DNA of 58,615 bases from Microbacterium salitolerans. GTDB taxonomy: Bacteria > Actinomycetota > Actinomycetes > Actinomycetales > Microbacteriaceae. A model generated the notes under the pieces. The model was not told the origin of the DNA. It did not search any database and saw only the letters and a program-made list of their open reading frames with translations. Each line of letters begins with the position of its first letter. Position 1 is the first letter of the stretch. The stretch lies in assembly GCF_019720895.1 (NCBI RefSeq), contig NZ_JAHKSH010000007.1, positions 1 to 58,615 on the forward strand, read 5' to 3'. Position numbers and translations under genes: made by a program. Shown here piece by piece: positions 18,919-26,803 of the stretch.

Positions 18919-19568
18919 GAGAGGACTTCGCGCGCCTGCATCCGATGATGCGCCGTCGCTTCGGAGTGGGGGTCGACGCGGGATACGCCTGCGTCGGGAC
19001 CGGGACGATGCGCGAGATCCGCCGTGGCCCGTGGTGGGCTCGACCGTTCCTGCGGTTCGGCGCGTCGCGGAACATCATGTTCCCGGAGTCGGGCACGGGG
19101 GTGCCGTTCCGGATCGACAATCACGCGTACATCGACGACTTCGGGCGGGAGACGGTGACGTTCGTGCGCACGATGGACGTGCGACGGGGGAGGCGTCGTC
19201 GCTTCGACGCGACCATGATCTACAGCGCGGGCCGCGGCCGCGTCGTCGACTACCTCGGCACGCACCAGCACCTCGCCGTGGACCTCGACCTGTCCGTGAC
19301 CGAGGGCGGGGGACTGCGCCTGGTATCGGGGGAGCAGCGCTTCTATGAGGGCCCCGTGGCGTTCCGGTTCCCGATGCTGCTCAGCGGGCGCGCGTACCTG
19401 AGCGAGCACTACGACGAGGCTCGCGAGTGCTACGTCATCGACCTGGAGGTGCGCAACCGGCTGGCCGGGCTGCTGTTCGGGTATCGCGGTGAGTTCACGT
19501 GCGAGTTCCCGACGGAGGGAGACGTCCCCGTCTCGCTCAAACCCGCCCGCGAGGAGCGACGGGAGTGA
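18915..19568 (+). CDS. DUF4166 domain protein (probably the surviving C-terminal part of a fusion)
   Basis: About 217 aa if GTG 18915 is used (VREDFARLHPMMRRRFGVGV). The body matches the DUF4166 pattern: RNIMFPESGTGVPFRIDN, then FVRTMDVRRGRRRRFDATM, and a C-terminal YRGEFTCEF. The function of DUF4166 is unknown. The true start is uncertain because the 5' side looks like a deletion junction; no Shine-Dalgarno is apparent. The stop overlaps the GTG of a second DUF4166 gene. Confidence 0.7.
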   Translation: MREDFARLHPMMRRRFGVGVDAGYACVGTGTMREIRRGPWWARPFLRFGASRNIMFPESGTGVPFRIDNHAYIDDFGRETVTFVRTMDVRRGRRRRFDATMIYSAGRGRVVDYLGTHQHLAVDLDLSVTEGGGLRLVSGEQRFYEGPVAFRFPMLLSGRAYLSEHYDEARECYVIDLEVRNRLAGLLFGYRGEFTCEFPTEGDVPVSLKPAREERRE

Positions 19569-20206
19569 CATCGGTGTTCCTCGCCGCGCTCGGGGACGCC
19601 TCCGCACGGCTCCGTCCGGAGGTGGCGCGCTACGCCGCCGCGACGAGCGGTGGCGACGACGTCGTGGGCGAGGGGATCTTCGATGTCGTCGGCGGCCGGC
19701 AGGGCCGCATCGGGGTGCTGCTGCGGCCCTTCGCCGGGCCGAGGTTCCTCCTGACACGCCGCGGACGGAACGTCCCGTTCCACGTCGTGAACCGGCCCGG
19801 GGCCGGTCCTGCGGGCATCGAGCTCTGCGCCGAGCGCACGGTGAGGTTCGATGACCGTGCCCAGACATTCGCCGACGTGCTGCGGCTCGGCTCCGAGCCC
19901 GGCACGCTCACGAATCTGCTCGGAGATGCGCGTCGCGTCGAGATCCGGCTGCGCTGCACGGCCACGGCGGAGGGACACCTGCGGTTGGCATCGGATCGCT
20001 GCTGGGTGCGCCTCGGGCGCCTGCGCATCCGTCTGCCCGCCGCGTTCGCAGTGCGCGTCGAGGTCGAAGACGGCTTCGACGACGCGACCGGGCGCCAGAC
20101 GGTGCGGGCGCACGCACGGAACCCGATCGTCGGCACGGTGCTCGAGTACCGGGGCTCGTTCACCTGGCACGTCGAGCCGACGGGCGCCCCTACGTCGGGC
20201 ATCTGA
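19565..20206 (+). CDS. Second DUF4166 domain protein
   Basis: 213 aa from GTG 19565, coupled by a GTGA overlap to the previous gene. It aligns by eye with its neighbour: FARLHP-like ASARLRPEV at the start, GRNVPFHVVNRPG in the middle and VLEYRGSFTWHVEP at the end. Tandem paralogs suggest duplication. No catalytic motif is known for the family. Confidence 0.8.
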   Translation: MTSVFLAALGDASARLRPEVARYAAATSGGDDVVGEGIFDVVGGRQGRIGVLLRPFAGPRFLLTRRGRNVPFHVVNRPGAGPAGIELCAERTVRFDDRAQTFADVLRLGSEPGTLTNLLGDARRVEIRLRCTATAEGHLRLASDRCWVRLGRLRIRLPAAFAVRVEVEDGFDDATGRQTVRAHARNPIVGTVLEYRGSFTWHVEPTGAPTSGI

Positions 20207-20270
20207 TCCGTCGTGAGAATCGCGACCTTCGCCGATTCCGTCCGATCGTCAGGATCCCGGCCGCGGAGGG

Positions 20271-21164
20271 TCAGCCGAGGAGATCGAGAAGCCACCCGGC
20301 GGGGCGCACGACAGCCCCGACCTGCTCGAGACGTTCGCGCAGGGCGCGGTCGCTCGTCACAGCGAGGGGCGGGAAGCCCGATCGGACCATGGCGTCGGCG
20401 CGGGCGACGAGATCGTCGTCGCCGGATCCCTCGGCGCGGAAGATCCGCACGGATCCGTCGCCATCGTGGACATCGCGCGCCTGGCCCTCGACGACCATCG
20501 TCACGAGCGGGAACCAGCGCTCCATCGGGCGGTCGAGTGCGGCCGCCGGGAGGCCGTCGGCCGCGAGGGTCGTGAGGCGGTCGCGCAGGCGCGCCGTCGC
20601 CCCGGCGCGATCCTTCCACCAGCCGTCCGGCACGGAGCCCACGACGTTCGCCGCGTCGACGAGGAGCACCGGGCGGTCGGCGAGCGAGGTGCGGATCTCG
20701 GGCCAGGCGAGCGCGAAGCCGGGGTGCAGATCGTGGGAGTCGACCTCGTCGACGGGAACCCACGCGAGTTCGAGGGACTCGGGGTCGCTGATGACGGGCT
20801 CGAACGGATCCGCGACGTCGGCGACCACGGTCGTGTAGCGCCAGACGTCGACGTCGAAGAGGTGGGTGAAGCGCGGCACGACGGATCCGTCGGGAACGCC
20901 CGCCTCCTCCTGCGCCTCGCGGATGGCGCCCGTGATGGGGGTCTCGTCGGCGTGGAGTGCGCCGCCGGGCAGGGCCCAGGTGCCACCGAAGTGGCTCCAG
21001 CCGACACGGTGCTGCAGGAGGACGCCGCGGCGCGCGTCGAGCGCCAGCAGTCCGGCCGCGCCGAACACGCCCCAGTACTTCGCGCCGTTCGGCGCCTCGA
21101 CCCACGCGTCTCCCGGATTGCGCGGTCCGCGCCGGGGAGGGATGGGGGTCGTCACGATCTCCAA
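20271..21164 (-). CDS. NUDIX hydrolase fused to a C-terminal NYN/PIN-like domain
   Basis: 297 aa on the minus strand. Residues about 30-165 are a NUDIX domain with the complete box GGALHADETPITGAIREAQE followed by EAGV. From about residue 180 a second domain begins VLLVDAANVVGSVPDGWW and ends with a strand-rich GFPPLAVTSDRALRERLE, which resembles YacP/NYN ribonuclease folds with an acidic N-terminal strand. The combination suggests a nucleotide- or RNA-end-processing enzyme; this is inference. It is the last gene of a minus-strand trio. Confidence 0.85.
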   Translation of the reverse strand: MEIVTTPIPPRRGPRNPGDAWVEAPNGAKYWGVFGAAGLLALDARRGVLLQHRVGWSHFGGTWALPGGALHADETPITGAIREAQEEAGVPDGSVVPRFTHLFDVDVWRYTTVVADVADPFEPVISDPESLELAWVPVDEVDSHDLHPGFALAWPEIRTSLADRPVLLVDAANVVGSVPDGWWKDRAGATARLRDRLTTLAADGLPAAALDRPMERWFPLVTMVVEGQARDVHDGDGSVRIFRAEGSGDDDLVARADAMVRSGFPPLAVTSDRALRERLEQVGAVVRPAGWLLDLLG

Positions 21165-21185
21165 CCTATTGCACGCGGAGATTCG

Positions 21186-21563
21186 TCAGCTCGAGCGGCC
21201 GTGGAGGCGGTCGATCTCGCGGCGTTCGCGCTTCGTGGGACGGCCCGCGCCGCGATCGCGCGTGACGATCGGGGCGACGAACTCGCGCGGCGGCGGGGGA
21301 GGCGTGCGGTCGTCGAAGGCCTCGGCGGCGGGAGCGGCGCCGACCCTCTTCCGGAGGAGCTTCTTCACCCCGAGGATCCGGTCGAACCCGTGGATCCGCA
21401 CGCGCACCTCGTCGCCGACCTTCACGCTGTAAGCGGCCTTCACACTGTCGCCGTTCACGCGCACGTGGCCGCCGCGGATCGCAGCGGTCGCGGCCGAGCG
21501 GGTCTTGTAGACGCGCACGGCCCACAGCCACACATCGATGCGCACGGAGGACGGTTCGGTCAT
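21186..21563 (-). CDS. S4-domain RNA-binding protein (Hsp15/RqcP-like)
   Basis: 125 aa beginning MTEPSSVRIDVWLWAVRVYK. The S4 fold is clear (TRSAATAAIRGGHVRVNGDSVKAAYSVKVGD), followed by KKLLRKRVG and a basic tail ending GRPTKRERREIDRLHGR. This architecture matches Hsp15/RqcP proteins, which bind 50S subunits carrying stalled tRNA. It lies 21 bases upstream of the NUDIX-NYN gene in the direction of transcription. Confidence 0.88.
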   Translation of the reverse strand: MTEPSSVRIDVWLWAVRVYKTRSAATAAIRGGHVRVNGDSVKAAYSVKVGDEVRVRIHGFDRILGVKKLLRKRVGAAPAAEAFDDRTPPPPPREFVAPIVTRDRGAGRPTKRERREIDRLHGRSS

Positions 21564-21577
21564 CCGTCCATTGTCGC

Positions 21578-22156
21578 TCAGAGGACGAGCTGCACGACGT
21601 GACGTGCGGATCCGAGGGGCGCGACGACCTCGAACCCCGCCCGGGTGAAGGTCGAGAGCGTTCCGACGAACAGGCTGTTCGCGTCGGTCCGCTTCGCCGT
21701 CGGGTCCCGCGGGTACGCCTCGATGACGCGCGCGCCGGCGTCGCGTGCAGAGGCGATCGCCGCGTCGAGCAGCGCCGCCATGATCCCCTGGCCGCGATGC
21801 GTGCGCGGAATCGAGAAGCACGTGAGCGCCCAGACGCCCGCGTCGTCGAGGTCGTGGGCGCTCGCCGCGGGGAGCCCGCGCGTGTGGGCGAGGCGCTTCT
21901 GGTGGATCCGCGGCCCGATGCGCACCCAGCCCGCCGGAGCGCCATCGATGCGCGCGACGAGGCCCGGCGGTGGCCCCGACTGGATCTCGTGGCGGAAGTC
22001 GCGCTCGAGGTCCTCCGTCGTCGCCGCGGAGAAGTCCTTCTGGCGCATCATCGGCCACATGCACTGGCAGGTGCGGCCGTCGCCGCCGCCCGCGAAGATC
22101 TCCTGCACGTCGTCCCAGTCGGCGATTGTCGCCGGGGAGGTGGTGATGGTCGACAT
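21578..22156 (-). CDS. GNAT family N-acetyltransferase
   Basis: 192 aa from ATG 22156 (MSTITTSPATIADWDDVQEI). The acetyl-CoA binding loop is visible as CFSIPRTHRGQGIMAALLDA, preceded by a beta-strand pair (GLVARIDGAPAGWVRIGPR). Cys-rich TCQCMWPMM near residue 30 is a feature of one actinobacterial subgroup. The substrate is unknown. A longer start at 22192 would overlap the promoter region and is less likely. Confidence 0.85.
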   Translation of the reverse strand: MSTITTSPATIADWDDVQEIFAGGGDGRTCQCMWPMMRQKDFSAATTEDLERDFRHEIQSGPPPGLVARIDGAPAGWVRIGPRIHQKRLAHTRGLPAASAHDLDDAGVWALTCFSIPRTHRGQGIMAALLDAAIASARDAGARVIEAYPRDPTAKRTDANSLFVGTLSTFTRAGFEVVAPLGSARHVVQLVL

Positions 22157-22230
22157 GCCGTCAGCGTAGGAACGTCTGAGTTCTGCCACCACCCCTGTCG
22201 CTCGCCCGGGACGGGTGCCACGATGGCGCC

Positions 22231-22638
22231 ATGGGCTGGAATCAGCGGATCATCGATGAGTTCCGTGAGAACGGCGGGACCGTGAAGACGATGGGGTTCG
22301 GGCGCGACCTCGTGCTGCTGCATCACACCGGCGCGAAGTCGGGCACGGTGCGCGTGACACCCGTGATGGCGCTGCGGCCCGGCGACGGCGTCTGGCTGAT
22401 CGCGGCGTCGTACGGCGGCGCCCCGACGAACCCCGCCTGGTTCCACAACCTCGCGGCGCATCCCGACGTGACGATCGAGGATCCGGACGCGGGCACGGTG
22501 CGCGTGCGCGCCGAGATCCTCGAGGACGAGCAGCGCGACAAGGCCTGGCGGATCTTCACGGAAGCGAGCGAAGGCTTCGCGAGCTACGAGAAGAAGACCG
22601 ACCGCGTCATCCCCGTCATCGTGCTGCGCAGAGCCTGA
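22231..22638 (+). CDS. Deazaflavin (F420)-dependent nitroreductase family protein (Ddn-like)
   Basis: 135 aa starting MGWNQRIIDEFRENGG. The features LLHHTGAKSGTVRVTPVMAL, ASYGGAPTNPAWFHNLAAHP and the C-terminal RVIPVIVLRR are the classic DUF385/Ddn pattern, a split-barrel fold that binds F420H2. In the cell these proteins reduce quinones or other small molecules. It diverges from the GNAT gene and ends shortly before tRNA-Pro. Confidence 0.92.
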   Translation: MGWNQRIIDEFRENGGTVKTMGFGRDLVLLHHTGAKSGTVRVTPVMALRPGDGVWLIAASYGGAPTNPAWFHNLAAHPDVTIEDPDAGTVRVRAEILEDEQRDKAWRIFTEASEGFASYEKKTDRVIPVIVLRRA

Positions 22639-22725
22639 CGCGCCCGGCGGAAGCCCGGATTCGCGGCGCCCCGGCGGGTCGGGTAGACTTCTCGAGTTGC
22701 CCACGCGGTGACGAAAACTTGATAG

Positions 22726-22799
22726 CGGGCTGTGGCGCAGCTTGGTAGCGCACCTGACTGGGGGTCAGGGGGTCGCAGGTTCAAATCCTGTCAGCCCGA
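22726..22799 (+). tRNA. tRNA-Pro, anticodon GGG
   Basis: The acceptor stem CGGGCTG (22726-22732) pairs with CAGCCCG (22792-22798), with A as discriminator and no encoded CCA. The anticodon arm CCTGA-CTGGGGG-TCAGG gives anticodon GGG, and the T arm holds GGTTCAAATCC. The 3' half forms attL of the downstream island, so integration rebuilt the end of the gene and left an intact tRNA. Confidence 0.95.
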
Positions 22800-22803
22800 C
22801 CGA
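22769..22803 (+). repeat. attL: left copy of a 35-bp direct repeat
   Basis: The 35 bases from 22769 to 22803 (end of the anticodon arm, T arm and acceptor of tRNA-Pro plus CCGA) recur exactly at 38429-38463. Identity at the 3' end of a tRNA with an integrase directly downstream marks this as the attachment site. Confidence 0.93.
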
Positions 22804-22806
22804 GAG

Positions 22807-22839
22807 GTCCCGGAAACTCAAGGGTTTCCGGGACTTTTT
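22807..22839 (+). terminator. Rho-independent terminator just inside attL
   Basis: GTCCCGGAAAC (22807-22817) pairs perfectly with GTTTCCGGGAC (22824-22834), followed by five T. It belongs to the island side of attL and now terminates tRNA-Pro transcription, shielding the integrase from read-through. Confidence 0.9.
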
Positions 22840-22981
22840 CTGTAGGTGGATGTGATCTGGTCATCCAAAACCCATCACTTTGATGCCCTCCCGGCCCGCT
22901 CGGGCCGTCGTGCTCCGGCAGGGGAGCGACCGTGCCGGTTGCTCCTGATTCGTGGGTGGGAGCAGAACGCACCTGTTCGGT

Positions 22982-23221
22982 ATGGACACCGAACACCGCC
23001 CGACCGGCAACCCTTGGGGCCTCGAACCGCTGCTCGACGTCGGCGAGCTCGCCGCCTATCTGGGCGTGCCCGTCTCCACGGTCTACGACTGGCGCACCCG
23101 TGGCCTCGGTCCGCGGGCGTATCGCTTCGGGAAGCATCTGAAGTTCGCGCTTTCGGACGTGCGGATCTGGATCGAGCAGCAGCGCGACCCCGAACCGCCT
23201 GCACCGGCGGGTGGGCGGTGA
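22982..23221 (+). CDS. Excisionase-like helix-turn-helix protein
   Basis: 79 aa from ATG 22982 (MDTEHRPTGNPWGLEPLLDV). The core LLDVGELAAYLGVPVSTVYDW is a MerR/Xis-type winged HTH. It ends 4 bases before the integrase ATG used here, so the two genes are almost certainly co-transcribed. Its likely role is to bend DNA at the att sites and steer the integrase towards excision; it could also regulate int. Confidence 0.85.
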   Translation: MDTEHRPTGNPWGLEPLLDVGELAAYLGVPVSTVYDWRTRGLGPRAYRFGKHLKFALSDVRIWIEQQRDPEPPAPAGGR

Positions 23222-23225
23222 TCCG

Positions 23226-24407
23226 ATGAGTCGCCAGCGTTTGACCATCGGCACCTTCGGGGAGATCGGCCACCTTGCGAGCCCCAACGGACGTGTCGTC
23301 GCGCGCGCCCGCTACCGCGACTGGAACGGCAAGACGCGGCTCGTCCAAGTGACCGGGGATACACGGAAGTCCGCGGAACGGGCGTTGAAGGCGAAGCTTG
23401 CCGACCGGAGTCTGTTCCAGCCGTCGTCCTCGGTGCTCACCCCGGACAGCCCGTTCCCGGACCTGGTCGCGTACTGGCTCGAAGACCTCGAGCTCGAAGA
23501 CCGGCTCTCCAAGCGCACGCTGCAGCTATATGAGCGGAACATGCAGACGCTCGTTCTGCCGGTTCTCGGGAACTTGACTCTGCGGGAGATCGGCGTCGCC
23601 CGCTGCGACCACTTCCTCAAGCAGCTCGCGAAGCAGAGCTACAACCGCGCCAAACAGGCCCGCGTCGTCCTCCGGCTCGCACTCGGCCTCGCCGTCAGGC
23701 ACGAGGTGCTGTCGCGGAACCCGATGGATCACGTTTCGCGGCTGCACCGGCCGGCGTCCACGCCGAACGCGCTGACGCCTGCGGAGGTTAACGAGATCCG
23801 CACAGCGATCGCGTTCTGGGAAGCCGGACGCTCGATCTCCGGTCCGAAGCCCGACGGCCAGCTCGGGGCGATCGTCGAGGTCATGCTCGGCACCTCCGCC
23901 CGCATCGGCGAAGTCCTCGCCATCCGACGCCGCGACATCGACGTCACCAGCCCGACCCCGTCCATCCGGATCACCGGCACGATCGTCAGCCACCGCGGCG
24001 AGGCGACCACACGACAGGACCACCCGAAGACAGCGAAGTCGCGGAGGACCGTGGCGATCCCGTCGTTCACCGCAGAAGCTGTAAGGCGCCGCATGACACG
24101 GCTGGAAGACTCGTCGCTCGACGCCCTGCTGTTCTGCAGCCGCGAGGGAACTCCGCTGACCACGAACAATGTGCGCCGCCAGCTCCGGCACGTGATGGAC
24201 CTCGCGGGGATCACCGGCGTCACGCCTCACATGTTCCGCCGCACGGTCGCGACCGCGATCAACGAGCAGGCCGGCGTCGAGCTCGCCGCCGAACTGCTCG
24301 GGCACACGGACCCGAAGATCACGATCCAGCACTACATCCGCCGCAGCGAGATGGTGAACCCGGTGACCGCCGAGATGCTGGAGCGGGCGTTCGCGAAGGA
24401 ACAGTGA
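23226..24407 (+). CDS. Tyrosine integrase of the island
   Basis: 393 aa from ATG 23226 (MSRQRLTIGTFGEIGHLASP); a GTG at 23211 is in frame. An N-terminal arm-binding strand region (RVVARARYRDWNGKTRLVQV) and a SAM-like core-binding domain precede the catalytic domain: Arg in TSARIGEVLAIRRRD, His-x-x-Arg in PHMFRRTVATAIN, His in LLGHTDPKITIQ and the nucleophile Tyr in QHYIRRS. Its position next to attL at a tRNA 3' end is typical. It should recognise the 35-bp core. Confidence 0.93.
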   Translation: MSRQRLTIGTFGEIGHLASPNGRVVARARYRDWNGKTRLVQVTGDTRKSAERALKAKLADRSLFQPSSSVLTPDSPFPDLVAYWLEDLELEDRLSKRTLQLYERNMQTLVLPVLGNLTLREIGVARCDHFLKQLAKQSYNRAKQARVVLRLALGLAVRHEVLSRNPMDHVSRLHRPASTPNALTPAEVNEIRTAIAFWEAGRSISGPKPDGQLGAIVEVMLGTSARIGEVLAIRRRDIDVTSPTPSIRITGTIVSHRGEATTRQDHPKTAKSRRTVAIPSFTAEAVRRRMTRLEDSSLDALLFCSREGTPLTTNNVRRQLRHVMDLAGITGVTPHMFRRTVATAINEQAGVELAAELLGHTDPKITIQHYIRRSEMVNPVTAEMLERAFAKEQ

Positions 24408-24480
24408 ACAGCGGCCGATCGACGGGGATCGTCACAGGTGCCAGCGGCCTGTGACGATCCCCATCGGCTGGCGGCGCGCT

Positions 24481-24729
24481 CTATGCGCGTGAGTTGGGCT
24501 TGGCGCGCTGTGTCTTAAAGACGGAGAGGTCGCCGTCCGCCAGTCCGCTCAGATCGACGCCCTCCTTGATGAGCTCTCGTTCGACCCGATCGAAGATCTC
24601 GATCAGCAGCGGGTAATGCTCGGCGGCGTAGGCGAGGAACGCCGGTATGTCCTTCTTCAAGAGCGGAGCGCACTGAGGCGGGCGAACTTCGGCGACATCG
24701 GATGATTCGTTGAGCGGTGATTCGGACAT
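24481..24729 (-). CDS. Small acidic protein of unknown function (82 aa)
   Basis: Reads from ATG 24729 (MSESPLNESSDVAEVRPPQC) to TGA-type stop at 24481. The N-terminal half is disordered; the second half is helical and acidic (KKDIPAFLAYAAEHYPLLIEIFDRVERELI). I do not recognise a family. The open frame continues upstream through tRNA-like DNA, but that extension is an artefact, so I start at the ATG that follows the AGGAAGGCAGG purine tract. Confidence 0.55.
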   Translation of the reverse strand: MSESPLNESSDVAEVRPPQCAPLLKKDIPAFLAYAAEHYPLLIEIFDRVERELIKEGVDLSGLADGDLSVFKTQRAKPNSRA

Positions 24730-24797
24730 CTCAATCCTGCCTTCCTGTTGTTGGTTCCTTGCGGCGTTGAACGGGCAGCGCCCGCTACGGATCTTCG

Positions 24798-25062
24798 GTG
24801 CACTCGATAGGTGCGCTTCGCTCCCACCCAAGGAACTCGTCGTCATTGACGGGTAGTTGGGAGGGTCCGGAGCGAAGGCTCGATCAGAGCAGTAGGTCGG
24901 GGGTTCGACTCCCATCAGGTGCACCTGGGGTGCTCTATACGAAGCGCTGCGGCACATGCAGAAGGTCAGAGGTTCGAATCCCGTTAGGTCCACCAGGCGC
25001 GCGTTGTGCGAAACGGTCGCTGATCGTGACGTCGCGGGTTCGACTCGCGTTTGGTCTCCCGA
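24798..25062 (+). other. tRNA 3'-end remnants and a long imperfect hairpin
   Basis: This gene-free stretch holds a long hairpin at 24816-24877 (outer 9 bp CTTCGCTCC/GGAGCGAAG, inner AACT/AGTT and CGTC/GACG around GTCATT). Three tRNA-like 3' ends follow: GGGGGTTCGACTCCCATC then AGGTGCACC (24898-24925), GAGGTTCGAATCCCG then TTAGGTCCACCA (24969-24994), and CGCGGGTTCGACTCGCG then TTTGGTCTCCC (25033-25060). None has a matching 5' acceptor strand at normal distance, and the T stems contain mismatches. They look like decayed tRNA genes or relict att sites. Confidence 0.55.
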
Positions 25063-25069
25063 AGTAGCC

Positions 25070-26593
25070 CTACACGAAATGCTCTTCCGCGGCGCCGCGC
25101 AGCCCTAGCTTGGCGATCTCTGGCCGAAGCTCGACACAGATGTCCTCCGGGTTCGGCCCGATGAGCACACGGTCCATCAACGCGTTGTTCAGCTGCTTGC
25201 GATCTGCGGGAGCCGCTGCGAGGTAGCGGTCGTAGGCGTCTTCAAGGAGATCGAGCGATTCCGCCAAGTGCTTCGTCTGGAATACGACATCGTCGCTCAG
25301 GCGCTCCTCCTCGGCCTCGGTACGGGAGAGCGAATCGGACAACTTGCGCTGCTCCTTGACGAACAGGTCGCGAGGCAGGGCGTCGGAATAGTAAGCCTCG
25401 AGGAGCTTCTCTTGGCGCAGCCGGATCTCTTGCGCCTGTACGGCGAGGTCTGATCGCTTCTGCTCGGAGCCGGATGCTTCCGCCGCGAGCCGATCCTGCC
25501 AATGCAGCTCGATCTCGTTGCGTCGGTGAGCGGAGATCTGGATCCGTTCGTAGGCGTCCTCGACGCGACGCTCCACGTCGCTGATGCGCAGTGCGCTCTG
25601 TGTGCATCGCGGTGTGCCGTTCTGGCGGCCGGAGCAGACGAAGTAGTCGTAGATGCGCCCGCTCTTCGAATGAGCGTTGTGGACCAGCAGCCGGCGTTGG
25701 CATTTGAAGCAGCGGACCGTGCTCTTGAGGTAGTGCGTGTGGATGCGGCTGCGTTCACCCTGACCCCGAGAGGTGAGGAAGCGTTGGACGGTATCCCAGG
25801 TCTTCGCCGGGACTAACGGCTCGTGGCTTCCTGCATGCTGCGCGCCGTTCAGCGTGACGATGCCCTTGTAGTACGGGTTCGTCAGGACACGATGAAGGCT
25901 CGCGACTGTCAGCGCCGCGGGGGAGCGGGAAGCAGTCGCCCGAGTCCGAAGTCCTCTGTCCGTGAGTGCCGTGGCGATCTGAGCGACGCTCCACTCGCCG
26001 GTCGCATAGGTGGCGAATGCCCAGGCGATGTGTGGCGCTCGTTCGTGGTCGAGTTGGATCGCTCGATACTCGCGTCCGTCCTCGGTCTGGCGGCGTACGT
26101 TGAGGTAGCCGATCGGCGCCCGGCCCGGTGTTCCGCCCTGGATGGCTTTCTGCCGCATGCCCTTCATGACCTCTTGCGCGAGGTTGCGCGAGTAAAACTC
26201 CGCGATCGAGGCCATGATCCCATGCAGAAGCACGCCGTTCGGCGTGGTGTCGATGTTCTCGGTGCTGGATATAAGTCGTGCACCAGTGTCACGAATTGCT
26301 TGCGTGAGTGCGATGTCATCGGCTCGAGATCGCGCGAGACGGTCAAGCTTATGCACGATCACGTAGTCGGCGGGATGGTCTCCCAGGTAGGCGAGCATCC
26401 GTTGAAGCTCCGGGCGGTTCGTACTCCGTCCAGACTGACCGCGGTCAACAAACTCAGCGGAGATGAGAGCCCCCAGCCCGTGTGCCTGCTTCCTGTTCGC
26501 CTCGCGCTGGGCCGGGATCGAGAAACCGTCTCGCTCGCCGTTTCGCTCCGCTTGGCGCGCAGTGGATACGCGGATGTACGAGACGGCCGACAG
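25070..26593 (-). CDS. Large serine recombinase (start codon uncertain)
   Basis: Up to 507 aa. The resolvase domain contains YIRVSTARQAERNGERDGFS with the catalytic Ser of RVST, then FVDRGQSGRSTNRPELQRML and KLDRLARSRADDIALTQAIR. The recombinase domain (GYLNVRRQTEDGREYRAI..) is followed by a zinc ribbon (CFKCQRRLL .. FVCSGRQNG .. RC) and a coiled coil, so all LSR domains are present. The frame is open upstream to a TGA at about 26657, but there is no ATG, GTG or TTG before the catalytic Ser; the first ATG (26398) lies after it. I tentatively use CTG 26593 (LSAVSYIRVST). A 5' frameshift from the ATG at 26652 is the other explanation. It may drive a nested element. Confidence 0.7.
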   Translation of the reverse strand: MSAVSYIRVSTARQAERNGERDGFSIPAQREANRKQAHGLGALISAEFVDRGQSGRSTNRPELQRMLAYLGDHPADYVIVHKLDRLARSRADDIALTQAIRDTGARLISSTENIDTTPNGVLLHGIMASIAEFYSRNLAQEVMKGMRQKAIQGGTPGRAPIGYLNVRRQTEDGREYRAIQLDHERAPHIAWAFATYATGEWSVAQIATALTDRGLRTRATASRSPAALTVASLHRVLTNPYYKGIVTLNGAQHAGSHEPLVPAKTWDTVQRFLTSRGQGERSRIHTHYLKSTVRCFKCQRRLLVHNAHSKSGRIYDYFVCSGRQNGTPRCTQSALRISDVERRVEDAYERIQISAHRRNEIELHWQDRLAAEASGSEQKRSDLAVQAQEIRLRQEKLLEAYYSDALPRDLFVKEQRKLSDSLSRTEAEEERLSDDVVFQTKHLAESLDLLEDAYDRYLAAAPADRKQLNNALMDRVLIGPNPEDICVELRPEIAKLGLRGAAEEHFV

Positions 26594-26773
26594 CGGCGAG
26601 AACGCAGTATGGATAGAAGTTGGAACGTGGAGGGTTTTAGAAGATGAGTCATTCAGTCAACGTTGGCGCTCCCACGCCCAAGGAGCGGAAGGGCACGTGC
26701 ACTGGCTCAAGCGTGTCGTCTGGTCGCGGCGATCCACATGCTGGAGAATCAGAGGGATGTCTGACGAACTGTA

Positions 26774-26788
26774 GGTGACCGCGTCACC
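26774..26788. promoter_or_regulatory. Palindrome GGTGAC-CGC-GTCACC, possible operator
   Basis: A perfect 6-bp inverted repeat with a 3-base spacer lies immediately before the ribosome binding site ATAGGAGG (26790-26797) of the helicase operon leader. Its location fits a repressor site or a short recombination half-site pair. Confidence 0.45.
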
Positions 26789-26803
26789 GATAGGAGGTAC
26801 CCG

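Noticed and set aside
24798-24925. A 128-base tRNA-like unit with matching ends GGTGCAC/GTGCACC
   Set aside because: The ends pair, but the length is far too great, no D or anticodon arm fits, and the match is helped by the sequence being nearly self-complementary.
24730-24993. N-terminal extension of the small minus-strand protein (MDLTGFEPLTF..)
   Set aside because: TGFEP-type peptides arise from antisense translation of tRNA T arms, which this stretch contains; the ATG at 24729 is the more natural start.
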